Below, in pieces: positions 44,425 through 53,800 of a stretch of 64,000 nucleotides of DNA. Within the stretch, counting starts at the first letter, position 1, and each line of letters begins with the position of its first letter. The stretch is from Hassallia sp050875635 (GTDB lineage: Bacteria > Cyanobacteriota > Cyanobacteriia > Cyanobacteriales > Nostocaceae). A program made the translations under genes and the position numbers. Under the pieces are notes generated by a model. That model did not search any database. It worked only from the letters and a program-made list of their open reading frames with translations, and was not told the DNA's origin. The stretch lies in the NCBI RefSeq assembly GCF_050875635.1, contig NZ_JBPAOH010000020.1, forward strand, positions 1-64,000, given 5' to 3'.

Positions 44425-45132
44425 GTGACAAATGACCAATGGCTAAAAGCACCGACAGATTTAAGTTTGTCGGTGGATGATGTTCATGTGTGGCGAGTTG
44501 AGCTTTCGCGATCGCAATTACAATTGCAAGAATTGGCAGAAACTTTATCCAGTGATGAACTTTGTCGAGCGGAGCGGTTTTATTTTGAACAGCATCGGCA
44601 GCATTTCATCGCTGGTCGTGGTATTCTGCGAACTATATTGGGTCGCTATTTGGGTGTTGAACCGCAAACGCTGCGATTTGATTATGAAGCTCGTGGCAAA
44701 CCGATTTTAGGTGATAAATTTGCTACTAGTGGGCTGTCGTTTAACTTGTCTCATTCGCAGGGGTTAGCGCTGTATGGAGTTTGCAGGCATTTGATTGGTG
44801 TAGATTTAGAATGTATACGTGAAAATACTGAAGTAGAAGCTTTGGCAAAGAGGTTTTTTACAAAAAGAGAATATGAGGTAGTGCGATCGCTTCCTCCCAA
44901 CCAACAGCAACAAGTCTTTTTTCGTTACTGGACTTGCAAAGAAGCTTATTTAAAAGCAACTGGTGCCGGATTATCTCAATTAGAGCAAGTAGAGATTTTG
45001 CTCACACCAACACAACCAGCCAGTTTACAATCTGAAGACTGGAGTTTAACAGAATTGATACCTGCTAATAATTATCTTGCTGCTGTTGCGGTTGCTGGGC
45101 AAAACTTGCATTTGCAATGTTGGCAATATTGA
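44425..45132 (+). CDS. hetI: 4'-phosphopantetheinyl transferase (HetI/Sfp type)
   Basis: 235 residues from a GTG. Sfp-type signature: RGILRTILGRYLG, FNLSHSQGLALYGV, GVDLECIRE (Mg-binding Asp and Glu) and FRYWTCKEAYLKATGAGL. It transfers phosphopantetheine from CoA to the serine of acyl-carrier domains, and in heterocystous cyanobacteria this gene lies next to the heterocyst glycolipid cluster. Here it converges on the hgl operon, with one epimerase gene in between, and would activate the ACPs of HglE and HglB. Confidence 0.9.
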   Translation: MTNDQWLKAPTDLSLSVDDVHVWRVELSRSQLQLQELAETLSSDELCRAERFYFEQHRQHFIAGRGILRTILGRYLGVEPQTLRFDYEARGKPILGDKFATSGLSFNLSHSQGLALYGVCRHLIGVDLECIRENTEVEALAKRFFTKREYEVVRSLPPNQQQQVFFRYWTCKEAYLKATGAGLSQLEQVEILLTPTQPASLQSEDWSLTELIPANNYLAAVAVAGQNLHLQCWQY

Positions 45133-45280
45133 TTTAGACATTTGTATTAAATGACCTGTAGCGACCTGCAAGACTAATTGCCTCAACCTACTCTTACCAA
45201 GATTTTGATCGCCAGGATTATTGGTAAACTAATGACCTGTATAAAGTGGATTAAGTAGAAAAAGTCTGTTTAATAAAGAG

Positions 45281-45362
45281 TTAGACCGCAGGTAGATGCG
45301 ATTGGAAACAGAAGTGATTATTGTAAATAGAATTTGCAATTTTTAAGTTCATTAGACCGCAG
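45281..45362 (+). promoter_or_regulatory. Repeated TTAGACCGCAG boxes upstream of an epimerase gene
   Basis: TTAGACCGCAG occurs at 45281-45291 and 45352-45362, 71 bp apart. The first continues as TAGACC-GCA-GGTAGA, close to a palindrome of the TAGACC/GGTCTA type bound by some TetR-family repressors. The second ends 28 bases before the ATG at 45391. No repressor gene is adjacent; the regulator is inference. Confidence 0.45.
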
Positions 45363-45390
45363 CAACATGTCGAATTAAGAGGAGTGAGAC

Positions 45391-46302
45391 ATGAATATTT
45401 TCCTTACAGGAGCAACCGGATATATCGGTTCAATTGTTGCCCAAAGACTCAAAGAAACAGGTCACAATGTTTTTGGTTTGGCAAGAAGTGAAGCGTCTGC
45501 ACAAAAGCTTAAAGAGCTAGGGATAGAGTCAGTTTTAGGAACTTTACAAGACAGAGAAAAACTTATTGAAGCTGCACGCAAAGCAGATGCAGTGATTCAT
45601 ACCGCATTTATTCATGACTACAGTGATTTTGCTGGTGCAGTAAAAACAGAAAGAGATGTGATAGCTGCATTCACAGAAGCTCTAGCAAATTCAGGAAAAG
45701 CATTCATTGCGACATCGGGAACGGGTTTGCTTGGAGATACGGGAGATCGCGTCATTGATGATGAGGAAAGTTTTGAGTTTCAAGGAGAGTTAGCAGGCAG
45801 AGCTGCTGCTGAACAAGATATAGTTAATGCCTCACAGCAAAATATCCGTAGCGTTGCGTTACGTCTACCAATTTTCATCTACGGACGTGGTGGAAGCCAG
45901 TTTATTCCCTTCCTCATTAAGGATGCCAATCAAACAGGTGTCGCTCGGTACATTGAACCGGGAAACTTCAAATACTCAGTTGTTCATGTCGATGATGCAG
46001 CAGAACTTTATATTCAAGCTTTGCAAAATGGAAAAGCGGGTTCTGTTTATCATGCTGTTTCTGAGTCAGGGATTACCAGCAAAGCTATAACCGAGGCAGT
46101 TGCACGAATGCTTGGATGTAAAGTTGGCTCTATGTCAAAAGAAGAAGCCATTCAAGCTTGGGGAATAGCGGTAGCTACTTTCTTTTCACTCAACAACCAA
46201 ATTTCCTGTTCAAAAGCTGAAAAAGAGCTTGGCTGGAAACCATTTGTAAAGACTACTATGCTTGAAGACATTGAACATGGTTCGTATAAAACGGTCTTTT
46301 AA
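45391..46302 (+). CDS. NAD-dependent epimerase/dehydratase family protein
   Basis: 303 residues, with AAGAGGAG 8 bases before the ATG. Extended SDR of the atypical kind: MNIFLTGATGYIGSIVAQRL (glycine motif TGxxGxxG), VIHTAFIHD, TSGTGLLG, LRLPIFIYGRGG and SVVHVDDAAELYIQAL. The usual YxxxK is not obvious, so catalysis may differ from sugar epimerases. Located between hetI and the hgl operon, convergent with the operon; whether it acts on glycolipid intermediates is unknown. Confidence 0.8.
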   Translation: MNIFLTGATGYIGSIVAQRLKETGHNVFGLARSEASAQKLKELGIESVLGTLQDREKLIEAARKADAVIHTAFIHDYSDFAGAVKTERDVIAAFTEALANSGKAFIATSGTGLLGDTGDRVIDDEESFEFQGELAGRAAAEQDIVNASQQNIRSVALRLPIFIYGRGGSQFIPFLIKDANQTGVARYIEPGNFKYSVVHVDDAAELYIQALQNGKAGSVYHAVSESGITSKAITEAVARMLGCKVGSMSKEEAIQAWGIAVATFFSLNNQISCSKAEKELGWKPFVKTTMLEDIEHGSYKTVF

Positions 46303-46373
46303 GAAGCTAGATTTAACCAAAGCCCTCTATCAATGTTTATTAGTATCTTGTCAATACGTCAGTCCTAACCACA

Positions 46374-46434
46374 TTAACTCTTAAGAAACATATTTTTATT
46401 TCTAACCCTACAAAATGTGTTTCTTAAGAGTTAA
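46374..46434. terminator. Long bidirectional hairpin
   Basis: TTAACTCTTAAGAAACA starting at 46374 pairs with its complement ending at 46434 over about 22 bp with one mismatch; the loop is about 16 bases. It separates the convergent epimerase genes and would terminate the whole hgl operon. Confidence 0.8.
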
Positions 46435-46462
46435 CATTCACTTTATAACCAAGCTATTATTA

Positions 46463-47461
46463 CTAAATTAATTTTTTCATATCTGTTTTTTCCAACCATT
46501 GCCGGACACGTTCCATCCCTTCTTCTAAAGAAACATTCGGCGTAAAACCTAACTGATTCTTTGCTTTTTCAATCGAATAAGCATAACGTCGAGTTAAAAA
46601 ATCGATAGATTCCGGCAAAATATCAACTTCTTGACCTAACATTTTTTGTTGCAAACATTGCAGCTTAATTAAAAACTTAACAACAGATGCAGGAAGAGAG
46701 AAAGGTTTAGGTAAATTTGCAACTTTAGCTAAACGAGTAGCATATTCTTTCCAAGTAGTTTCTTGCCCATCAGTGATATTAAAAGCTTCTCCGTAAGCTT
46801 CTTTTTCGATAGCGAGAAAAATTGCATCAATCAAGTTATCTATATATACATGATTCATGACTCCGCTTCCACCGTTGGGTAGAAAAAACTTTCTTTGATG
46901 CATCAGTGAAAGCGGACGAATTACCCAAGAGTGGCTTCCCGGTCCATAGACATCTGCGGGTCGAATAATAATTACGCCAAAATCGGGCGAATTTAGTTTT
47001 AAGAGTTCTTTTTCGGCTTCGATTTTAGTCTGACAGTAAGGATTATTATCACCGTAAAAGGGTCCTGATTCTGTCACTTTGTTGGGATAGTTAAAGCCAT
47101 ATACCATGACGCTGGAAGTGTGAATAAAGATTTTTGCCCCAGCGTTTTTGGCAGCGTTAGCCATATTTAAGCTTCCACCAACATTTACCTGGCGAAATTC
47201 TTCTAATGCGCCTCCTTCTTTCACCAGGGCGGCTGTATGCAGTACAATATCAACGCCTTGGCAAGCGTGTGAGGCTGCAATTGGATCGGTGATGCTACCG
47301 ATAGCGACTTCTGCACCGAGGTTTTGGGCTAGTTTTGCCTTAGCTAGGGAGTGTTGGAGTCCGCGAACATGCATATTGCGAGCGATCGCTAACTCGGTAG
47401 CACGCAAGCCAATAAATCCCCCAATTCCGGTTATCAGTAAAGTTTTGTTTTCAAGGTTCAT
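46463..47461 (-). CDS. NAD(P)-dependent epimerase/3-beta-HSD-like protein, last gene of the hgl operon
   Basis: 332 residues from the ATG at 47461 (MNLENKTLLITGIGGFIG); ten residues could be added from 47491 but lack conservation features. Glycine motif TGIGGFIG, VLHTAALVKEGG, catalytic HTSSVMVYG and YCQTKIEAE (YxxxK-like), RPADVYGPGS and HVYIDNLIDAI. This is the extended-SDR sterol dehydrogenase-like type. Its place after hglB is where hetN stands in Anabaena, but this is a different SDR class. It may reduce or oxidise the released long-chain product; inference. Confidence 0.8.
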   Translation of the reverse strand: MNLENKTLLITGIGGFIGLRATELAIARNMHVRGLQHSLAKAKLAQNLGAEVAIGSITDPIAASHACQGVDIVLHTAALVKEGGALEEFRQVNVGGSLNMANAAKNAGAKIFIHTSSVMVYGFNYPNKVTESGPFYGDNNPYCQTKIEAEKELLKLNSPDFGVIIIRPADVYGPGSHSWVIRPLSLMHQRKFFLPNGGSGVMNHVYIDNLIDAIFLAIEKEAYGEAFNITDGQETTWKEYATRLAKVANLPKPFSLPASVVKFLIKLQCLQQKMLGQEVDILPESIDFLTRRYAYSIEKAKNQLGFTPNVSLEEGMERVRQWLEKTDMKKLI

Positions 47462-47489
47462 AAATTTCTTTTGTGTTTTTGTGAAATGC

Positions 47490-47545
47490 AATGTAATAAG
47501 CGCTTCAGCGCTTGTTTTAAAAGCACTGAAGTGCTTACTACTAGA
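47490..47545. repeat. Paired dispersed palindromes in an intercistronic gap
   Basis: AAGCGCTTCAGCGCTT and AGCACTGAAGTGCTTACTA are near-palindromes of the same repeat type as 56047-56069. They fill the gap between hglB and the epimerase gene. Confidence 0.75.
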
Positions 47546-47558
47546 TATAACCCCTTAT

Positions 47559-49079
47559 TTAGTCAGCCAGATTTAAGAAACCGCTTTCAATTAAATAAGC
47601 GGTATAAGTCATAAACAATTTTGAGTCAATTGGCGCACAAACAACCCCACTTCCTGCTAATGCATTCAGGGTATCCTCACAACTGATTTCAGGTCTTCTT
47701 GCTTTCAAATACAAATCGGGAATTGTCAATTGTTCTTCAGACCTACGCTCAAGCAAAAAGGGTCGCAGGGTGTATAAAGGATTTTCGGCAGAAGTCACAT
47801 TGTTAATTAATTTCTCTTGCCAAGCATCGTAAGAAATCACATCAACTGGATAACCAAACGAGCGCACCCAATCAACTAAAACAGTTAAAGGAACAGGTTG
47901 AGGATGTTGCAAGTGAAAAGCTTTACCTATCGATTCTTTTTGTCTAGATAGATGAACAATAGCTTTACTTACATAGTCTACAGGAGACATATCCAACATA
48001 TAATCTACTTCGGGAAAACTTCCCATTTGCAGACAGCCTTTTGCCATCAAACAGATAAAATCGTGTGTGTTGGAAACACCTGTTTGGCTGTGTCCGGCTA
48101 TTAATGGGGGTCTGTGGATAGTAATTGGGAGTCCGCGATCGCCTGCAATTTTAACTAACTTTTCTGCAACCCATTTTGTTTGAGAATAACCAAGATGAAT
48201 ACCTTCCCAATGCTCAAATTCATCGTCTTCTTTGACAACTTTACCAGCATAAGCATTAGATTCAAAAACAGCCACACTGGAAACATAATGTACAGGTTTA
48301 ACTTTGATTTGACATGCTAATTTCAAAATTTCCTGAGTTCCCAGAACATTGGCTGCTTTCAGTGCTGAATAGGGATAAACATAATTCAACAAAGCAGCAC
48401 TATGATAAATAGTGTCAATGTTTGTCGCCAACATTTGAAATTGTTCAGCACCAATTCCTAACAATGGCTCAGACAAATCGCCAACAACAGGAATGATTCT
48501 GGAATTAAATTTATCATCCCAAAGTGCATACTGTCGGAGATTTTTTATTAGTTTATTTTTACCTTCCTCTACATTGGCAGCACGTACCAAGCAATAGATA
48601 GTAGCTTGGGTTTGCTGTAGCAATTCTTCGATTAAGAAAGCTCCGAGAAAACCAGTTCCACCAGTTAGAAAAATTCGTTCTGGTTCAAGTACAGGCTGAA
48701 AAGATAGTGTGACAGGACGGATGCTAGAATCGAGAACAGCTTCAGCTTTCAAATCTACAATAGGGGTTGTATTTTTGATAACCGAATTTGACTCACCGAT
48801 AACTTTTGTATCTTCTGATTCTTCAGCTAAACGCTGTGAAAGTGATTCGATATTGGGATAATGCCAGAGTAGAACAGGAGACGGTTGAAAACCAAGTAAA
48901 TCTTCCAATCTACTGACAATCATCATTGCCTGTGCTGAACTCAAACCGTAGTTTTCCAAGTTTTCTTGGATATCTATCTCATCAATTTCGACTTTGAGCA
49001 ATTCAGCAATATTTGACACTAAAAAACTTTGGATATCTTCAGCACTATGAGGCTGATTTGCAGTATTTGATAAGCTCAT
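47559..49079 (-). CDS. hglB: HglB/HetM-type ACP-thioester reductase
   Basis: 506 residues. The N-terminal acyl-carrier domain (about 10-85) has ENYGLSSAQAMM with phosphopantetheine serine Ser48. A linker follows, then a thioester-reductase Rossmann domain: IFLTGGTGFLGAFLIEELL, IYCLVRAANVEEG, VHYVSSVAVFE, GYSQTKWVAEKL and IHRPPLIAG. It reductively releases a carrier-bound chain as aldehyde or alcohol; in Anabaena HglB (HetM) is needed for heterocyst glycolipid formation. Starts 8 bases after the PfaD-like gene. The ACP should be charged by HetI. Confidence 0.92.
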   Translation of the reverse strand: MSLSNTANQPHSAEDIQSFLVSNIAELLKVEIDEIDIQENLENYGLSSAQAMMIVSRLEDLLGFQPSPVLLWHYPNIESLSQRLAEESEDTKVIGESNSVIKNTTPIVDLKAEAVLDSSIRPVTLSFQPVLEPERIFLTGGTGFLGAFLIEELLQQTQATIYCLVRAANVEEGKNKLIKNLRQYALWDDKFNSRIIPVVGDLSEPLLGIGAEQFQMLATNIDTIYHSAALLNYVYPYSALKAANVLGTQEILKLACQIKVKPVHYVSSVAVFESNAYAGKVVKEDDEFEHWEGIHLGYSQTKWVAEKLVKIAGDRGLPITIHRPPLIAGHSQTGVSNTHDFICLMAKGCLQMGSFPEVDYMLDMSPVDYVSKAIVHLSRQKESIGKAFHLQHPQPVPLTVLVDWVRSFGYPVDVISYDAWQEKLINNVTSAENPLYTLRPFLLERRSEEQLTIPDLYLKARRPEISCEDTLNALAGSGVVCAPIDSKLFMTYTAYLIESGFLNLAD

Positions 49080-49087
49080 TTACACAC

Positions 49088-50755
49088 CTAAAACTTAGAA
49101 ACTTCCGGACGATATTGACTGTAAAAATCTGCTACTTGCAATCCTTGAATCTTCAGATTTTGTATGCGATATAAAAATGCGGCTCCTGTCATGATGTGAT
49201 CAGCTACATCAACGACTCGGCGATTTTCTGGCTCAGACAAATAGGAACCGCGCACCCAGTCATTAAAGCTACCCATCGCTGGACCGCACCAAATTTGATA
49301 ATCGACTTCTCGACCTTTTTCACCAGAACTAGACCAACGCGAAGATAAGCCTAAATACCAGCGAAAAATTAGAGCCATTTTTAACTTAGGATTATTGACT
49401 GCTTTCGCCAATTTTTCCGGATTCTTTTGCGATAAATAAGCAGCAGTTCCTTCCCATACTTCAGCTATAGTTTTGCGGAAAACTTGTTTTTCTAATTTCT
49501 CTCTTTCCGCAAGAGGAATTTCTTCAACCGAGTTATAACTTCTATATAACTCATATAATTTCTGCGCTCTCATCGGGAAGAGAGTTGCTCTTTTGAGAAC
49601 TTGAAGTTTTACCCCCATTTCAAACATATCTGCTGCTGGTGCCATAATCACATCAGCCATTTCTGCTTGAGCTAGCAATTTCTTAGTATGTTCGCAAGCT
49701 CCAGATTCAATACACGACTGATTAATTGAACCAGTAACTACAAAAGCAGCACCCATCATAAAGGCAGCTAACGCTGATTCTGGGGTGGCAATTCCTCCAG
49801 CTACACCAACTCTAATCGGTTTTTCGTATTGATATTGTTCTTGAATTTCATCTCTCAAGGCAATAATTGAAGGTAACATACAAACTAGGGGACGATTGTC
49901 TGTATGACCACCAGAATCGGCTTCGGCAATAATATCATCAGCCATTGGAACTTTGGCTGCTAAATTAGCCTGTAATTCAGTAATTAATCCTTGTTGAAGT
50001 AGTTCTTTGATAATTTTTGTTGGTGCTGGTTGCAGAAATTTGCTAGCAACTTCTCGGCGCGAAATTTTCGCAAGGACTTTGTTTTTAATTTCGATTTCAT
50101 TTGCTGCATTCAAACTTAATCCAGCAACCCGATAATAAACAATGTTGAGAGTTAAGTCTAAAAATGCCGAAGCTTCTACAGTTTTTACGCCATATTTAAG
50201 GTATAAATCTACTGCACGACGTTCAATAGTAGGTTCGTTGGGACTGTGAATTAAATTAAAAGCGTAGGGACCATAAGGTAAAGCTTCTTGAATGCGTTTA
50301 ATAGCTACTTCCAGACGTTCTGGACTTAATCCACCTGCACCAAAGGAACTCAAAATTTTTGCTTTTCCTAGTGCAATCACCATTTCTTCGGAAGCAATAC
50401 CCCCAGCCATTGCACCAGTCGCATAGGCATATTTAACATTATGAGAAGATAGAAAAGTGGGATCGCCTAAGTTTTGAATTGAAATTGGTGGAACAGCCAT
50501 CAGTAGTTCTACTGTTCCTGGTTTACCGCTATGTTCGTTAGGACAAGAATAACCTTCGTTAGTGACACCGATTCTGCCTTCAACTCTTACGATATAAGTA
50601 GGTTTATCTATAGCCAAAAGTTTTTCTTTGATACCTTGGCGGTCAAAAGATACACAATCTAAGGAACATTTCCAAAGCTGATTTTGGTTGTAAGATGAGG
50701 CAGAAAAACGAAGCCCATCATTATATTTACTCGATAATGTATCTACAGTTTTCAA
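49088..50755 (-). CDS. PfaD-type enoyl reductase of the hgl cluster
   Basis: 555 residues. FMN-dependent TIM barrel related to nitronate monooxygenases and PUFA-synthase PfaD: TVELLMAVPPISIQNLG, AYATGAMAGGIASEEMVIAL, LSSFGAGGLSPERLE, ADSGGHTDNRPLVCMLPSII, VGVAGGIATPESALAAFMMG and FVVTGSINQSCIESGACEHT. In PUFA synthases PfaD is the trans-acting enoyl reductase, so it should saturate the chain here. I believe the Anabaena counterpart lies between hglC and hglB (perhaps hglA), but leave the symbol open. Separated from hglC by an 82-base gap holding a dispersed palindrome. Confidence 0.88.
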   Translation of the reverse strand: MKTVDTLSSKYNDGLRFSASSYNQNQLWKCSLDCVSFDRQGIKEKLLAIDKPTYIVRVEGRIGVTNEGYSCPNEHSGKPGTVELLMAVPPISIQNLGDPTFLSSHNVKYAYATGAMAGGIASEEMVIALGKAKILSSFGAGGLSPERLEVAIKRIQEALPYGPYAFNLIHSPNEPTIERRAVDLYLKYGVKTVEASAFLDLTLNIVYYRVAGLSLNAANEIEIKNKVLAKISRREVASKFLQPAPTKIIKELLQQGLITELQANLAAKVPMADDIIAEADSGGHTDNRPLVCMLPSIIALRDEIQEQYQYEKPIRVGVAGGIATPESALAAFMMGAAFVVTGSINQSCIESGACEHTKKLLAQAEMADVIMAPAADMFEMGVKLQVLKRATLFPMRAQKLYELYRSYNSVEEIPLAEREKLEKQVFRKTIAEVWEGTAAYLSQKNPEKLAKAVNNPKLKMALIFRWYLGLSSRWSSSGEKGREVDYQIWCGPAMGSFNDWVRGSYLSEPENRRVVDVADHIMTGAAFLYRIQNLKIQGLQVADFYSQYRPEVSKF

Positions 50756-50797
50756 TGTGGTTAACCCTCGAATTGTAAGTAATAAATGGGTAATGGG

Positions 50798-50826
50798 GTA
50801 GAGACGTTCCGCCGGAACGTCTCTAC
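50798..50826. repeat. 29-bp perfect dispersed palindrome inside the operon
   Basis: GTAGAGACGTTCCGC followed by its complement; identical to 29748-29776. It lies between the hglC stop and the PfaD-like gene start, so the operon mRNA would carry a strong hairpin there. Confidence 0.9.
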
Positions 50827-50837
50827 TGTAATTTACT

Positions 50838-53800
50838 TTATTGATTCAGCAAATTTTCGGCGCAGGCTAACTGTAATTGAATGATTTCACTCATTTGCTG
50901 GCTAAATTCCTGTCTAGCTTGTAAAAACGCGGTGTGAGTTTTTGTAATGCTTGAATTGTTGTTACTCAATTTTTGATACTGAGAATTACGTAAATCATTT
51001 AGATTTACTGTGTGATTTATCTCAGTTACAACGGGTGGACGAGGAATCGATTGAGTAATTCTCTCTTTTGTAGCGGTGGACTGATAAGATTGTGATATTT
51101 CTCTAGGCTGAAAACTGTTATCAATGATATTTTTCATGGTAACTTCCTCTTGTTTTGTTTGAGATGGGGGAATATTGTTGTGTTTGCTACCAGCTTTGGA
51201 AGAATTTATCAGTTCTCTAGTTTGTTCTTGGGTGGGAATACGTTTTACTACTTTTTTATGAGCTTGATTTTGGAAAAGTTTCCGGTTTTCTTCACTCAGG
51301 ATTGTAGAAAGAATTGGCTTACCACCCAAGGTGATATTTCTGATTGTTGGTAATCGTTGACTTTTAGTTTCTTTTGCCTGAATGTAGAGTGGTGATAAGT
51401 CGAGTTCAACTCGATGGCTGACGAGTTTCGCTAATGCTTTGACAAAAGATGTATGGTCGTCTACACCTCTTCGATTTAGGGATACGGTGAGATGTTCTTT
51501 ACCATCGAGAATTTTGTCAATCCACCGAGAACAAACACTACCTGCACCAGCTTCGATAAAGATTTTGGCTCCATCAGAGTAGACTTGATTAACTAATTGG
51601 AGAAAATCAAGTTGTGAACAAAGAACTTTGGCGACACTGTGCGCGATCGCCTGACTTTCAAGTACAATCGGTTTATGCTCTAATGCTGAGTAAAAAGTAG
51701 CATCAGGAAGCTTTTTACTTGTTGGTAATGTGTTAACTTTAACTAGTTCTTCGTACTCCGATTGCATCGGTTCGCAATGTATTACGTGGTCGAAGGGAGC
51801 GCGGAAAGCATCGCAACCCAAAGTTTTAATTACTCTCTCACAAGCTGCTGTTTCACCAGCAATTACAACTTCTTCGGGTGTATTAATTTGAGTCAAATAA
51901 ACGCGGTTCTCATTTTTAATACACTCTTGCACCTCAAATGCTGATGCTATCAATACATAGTTACTCCAAAAATTGTTGTCGTTTGATGTTGCTTTTGGTA
52001 ATCCCCAATATTCGCGAACGGCGTTTTTTGCACCAGATAATCTCTCACCAAACAAAGGAGATGAGTTAAAGTTGTTACTTCCTTGGTAAAAGTTACTCCA
52101 AATTCCTTGAGCAACCATCATGCTAGTTTCACCCAAGCTATATCCAAAGACAAATTTTGGCTTGATTTGAAAATCGTCTTGGATAATTGTTGTTGTGAGT
52201 CTGGTATGAAGCATTTCGGCTTCAAATAATGCCAAAGAATCATCTAAAAGTTGCTTTTCCAGAGTTTCTAATTGTCTGGTTGTCAACTTATTCAAGCTTC
52301 TGGGAAATACCAATCTCTCAACGTCAGCAGCACGTTTGTAAAGACTTTGAACAATCTCGTCATTATGGACTTTCGGAAATAAGCGAAACAAATTCCGACC
52401 AAGACCAACATAAGCGTTAACTGCTGCTGGATAAACGTAAGCAATACCGCCTTGTTTACCTAATGGTTTAGCCGTAAAATAACTACCAAGAGGTGTTAGC
52501 CAATCTATATCTTTTTCAAAGGCATTATTTACACCTTTGCGGGCAGATTCGATTTCTCTAGTTAATTCTTTTTTGTTACGTCCAAGAATGGAGAGAGCGT
52601 ATTTTGCTTGAGGATTCTGTTGGAAGGTTGTAAAGGTATTGCTAGCAGTAGCTGAGAGAGAAGTAGACTTTTCGATGCTTTGTTGAAGTGCGGTAAGATG
52701 CTGTAGTAATTCTGTGCGATCGCTTGCTGCAATTGGAAACAAATAAAATGGCGTTTGCTGTAAATATGTGCTGCTGCGTTCTTTCTGGTTCGGTTGTTCC
52801 GACAAGATGACGTGGGCAAATGTCCCATCTATGCCCATGCTGTTAATTGCTGCTACTCTGCGCGTGCTTTCTTTGCCGAGAAACCAAGGTCTAGATTCGG
52901 TAGCAACGTAAAAAGGACTACCTTGCCAAACTTGCGGCGTTTTCACTCCAGACCACTTCGGGCATCCGGGAATATATCTGTGATACAGACACAAAGCGGT
53001 TTTTATCAAGCTAGCGATTCCCGATGCCACAAAGGTATGACCGATGTTAGCTTTCACACTACCTATCGCACAATCTAATCCATCCCCAGTCGGAGGATAA
53101 GCTTGCAGTAACCCGGCAATTTCCGCTTCGTCTTCTTGGGGAACCCCACTACCGTACACTTCGAGATACTTAATCTCTTTCGGTTCAATACCTGCAATCT
53201 GAAAAGCTTGTTTGCAGACAGAGTTGACAGTTTCTGTATCTGCGGTGACAATACCGCTATTTAGTTGAGTTGCAGTATGATACCCTTGTCCAAAGCTAAG
53301 AGCATCAATGACTGCATAGATGCGTTCATTTCTTTCTAGTGCGGTGTCGTGACGCTTGAGGACAACTGCTCCCGCACCTTCACCAACCATCCAGCCGTCA
53401 ACTTTTTGGTCATAACTGAGAGTTGGAACACCTGTATTAATTTTAGCTAACTTGCTCCGCAATAATACATTTTCCAGACCGCCAGCCAAATCGACGGCAC
53501 CAACTAGCACAGTATCAACTTCTCCGGAAGTAAGCAGCATTTCTGCCACTTCCAGCGCTTTGAGAGCAGAATTTTCTACTGCTGTGATGGTGAAGGAAGG
53601 ACCGCTAAAATTCCACAGCGAAGAAATCCGACTCGCCATGATGTTACCGATGTAACTAAGATATTCACCAATATCAACTTGATGGTGAAGTCCGTCTTTA
53701 ACAATCGTTTCTAATTGAGTAACTTTTTCGGTGGGTAAGGAAATTTCTCCAGCGTTTAAACCATCTTTTATTTGCCAAGAGAAATTCCATCTTTGCTGTA

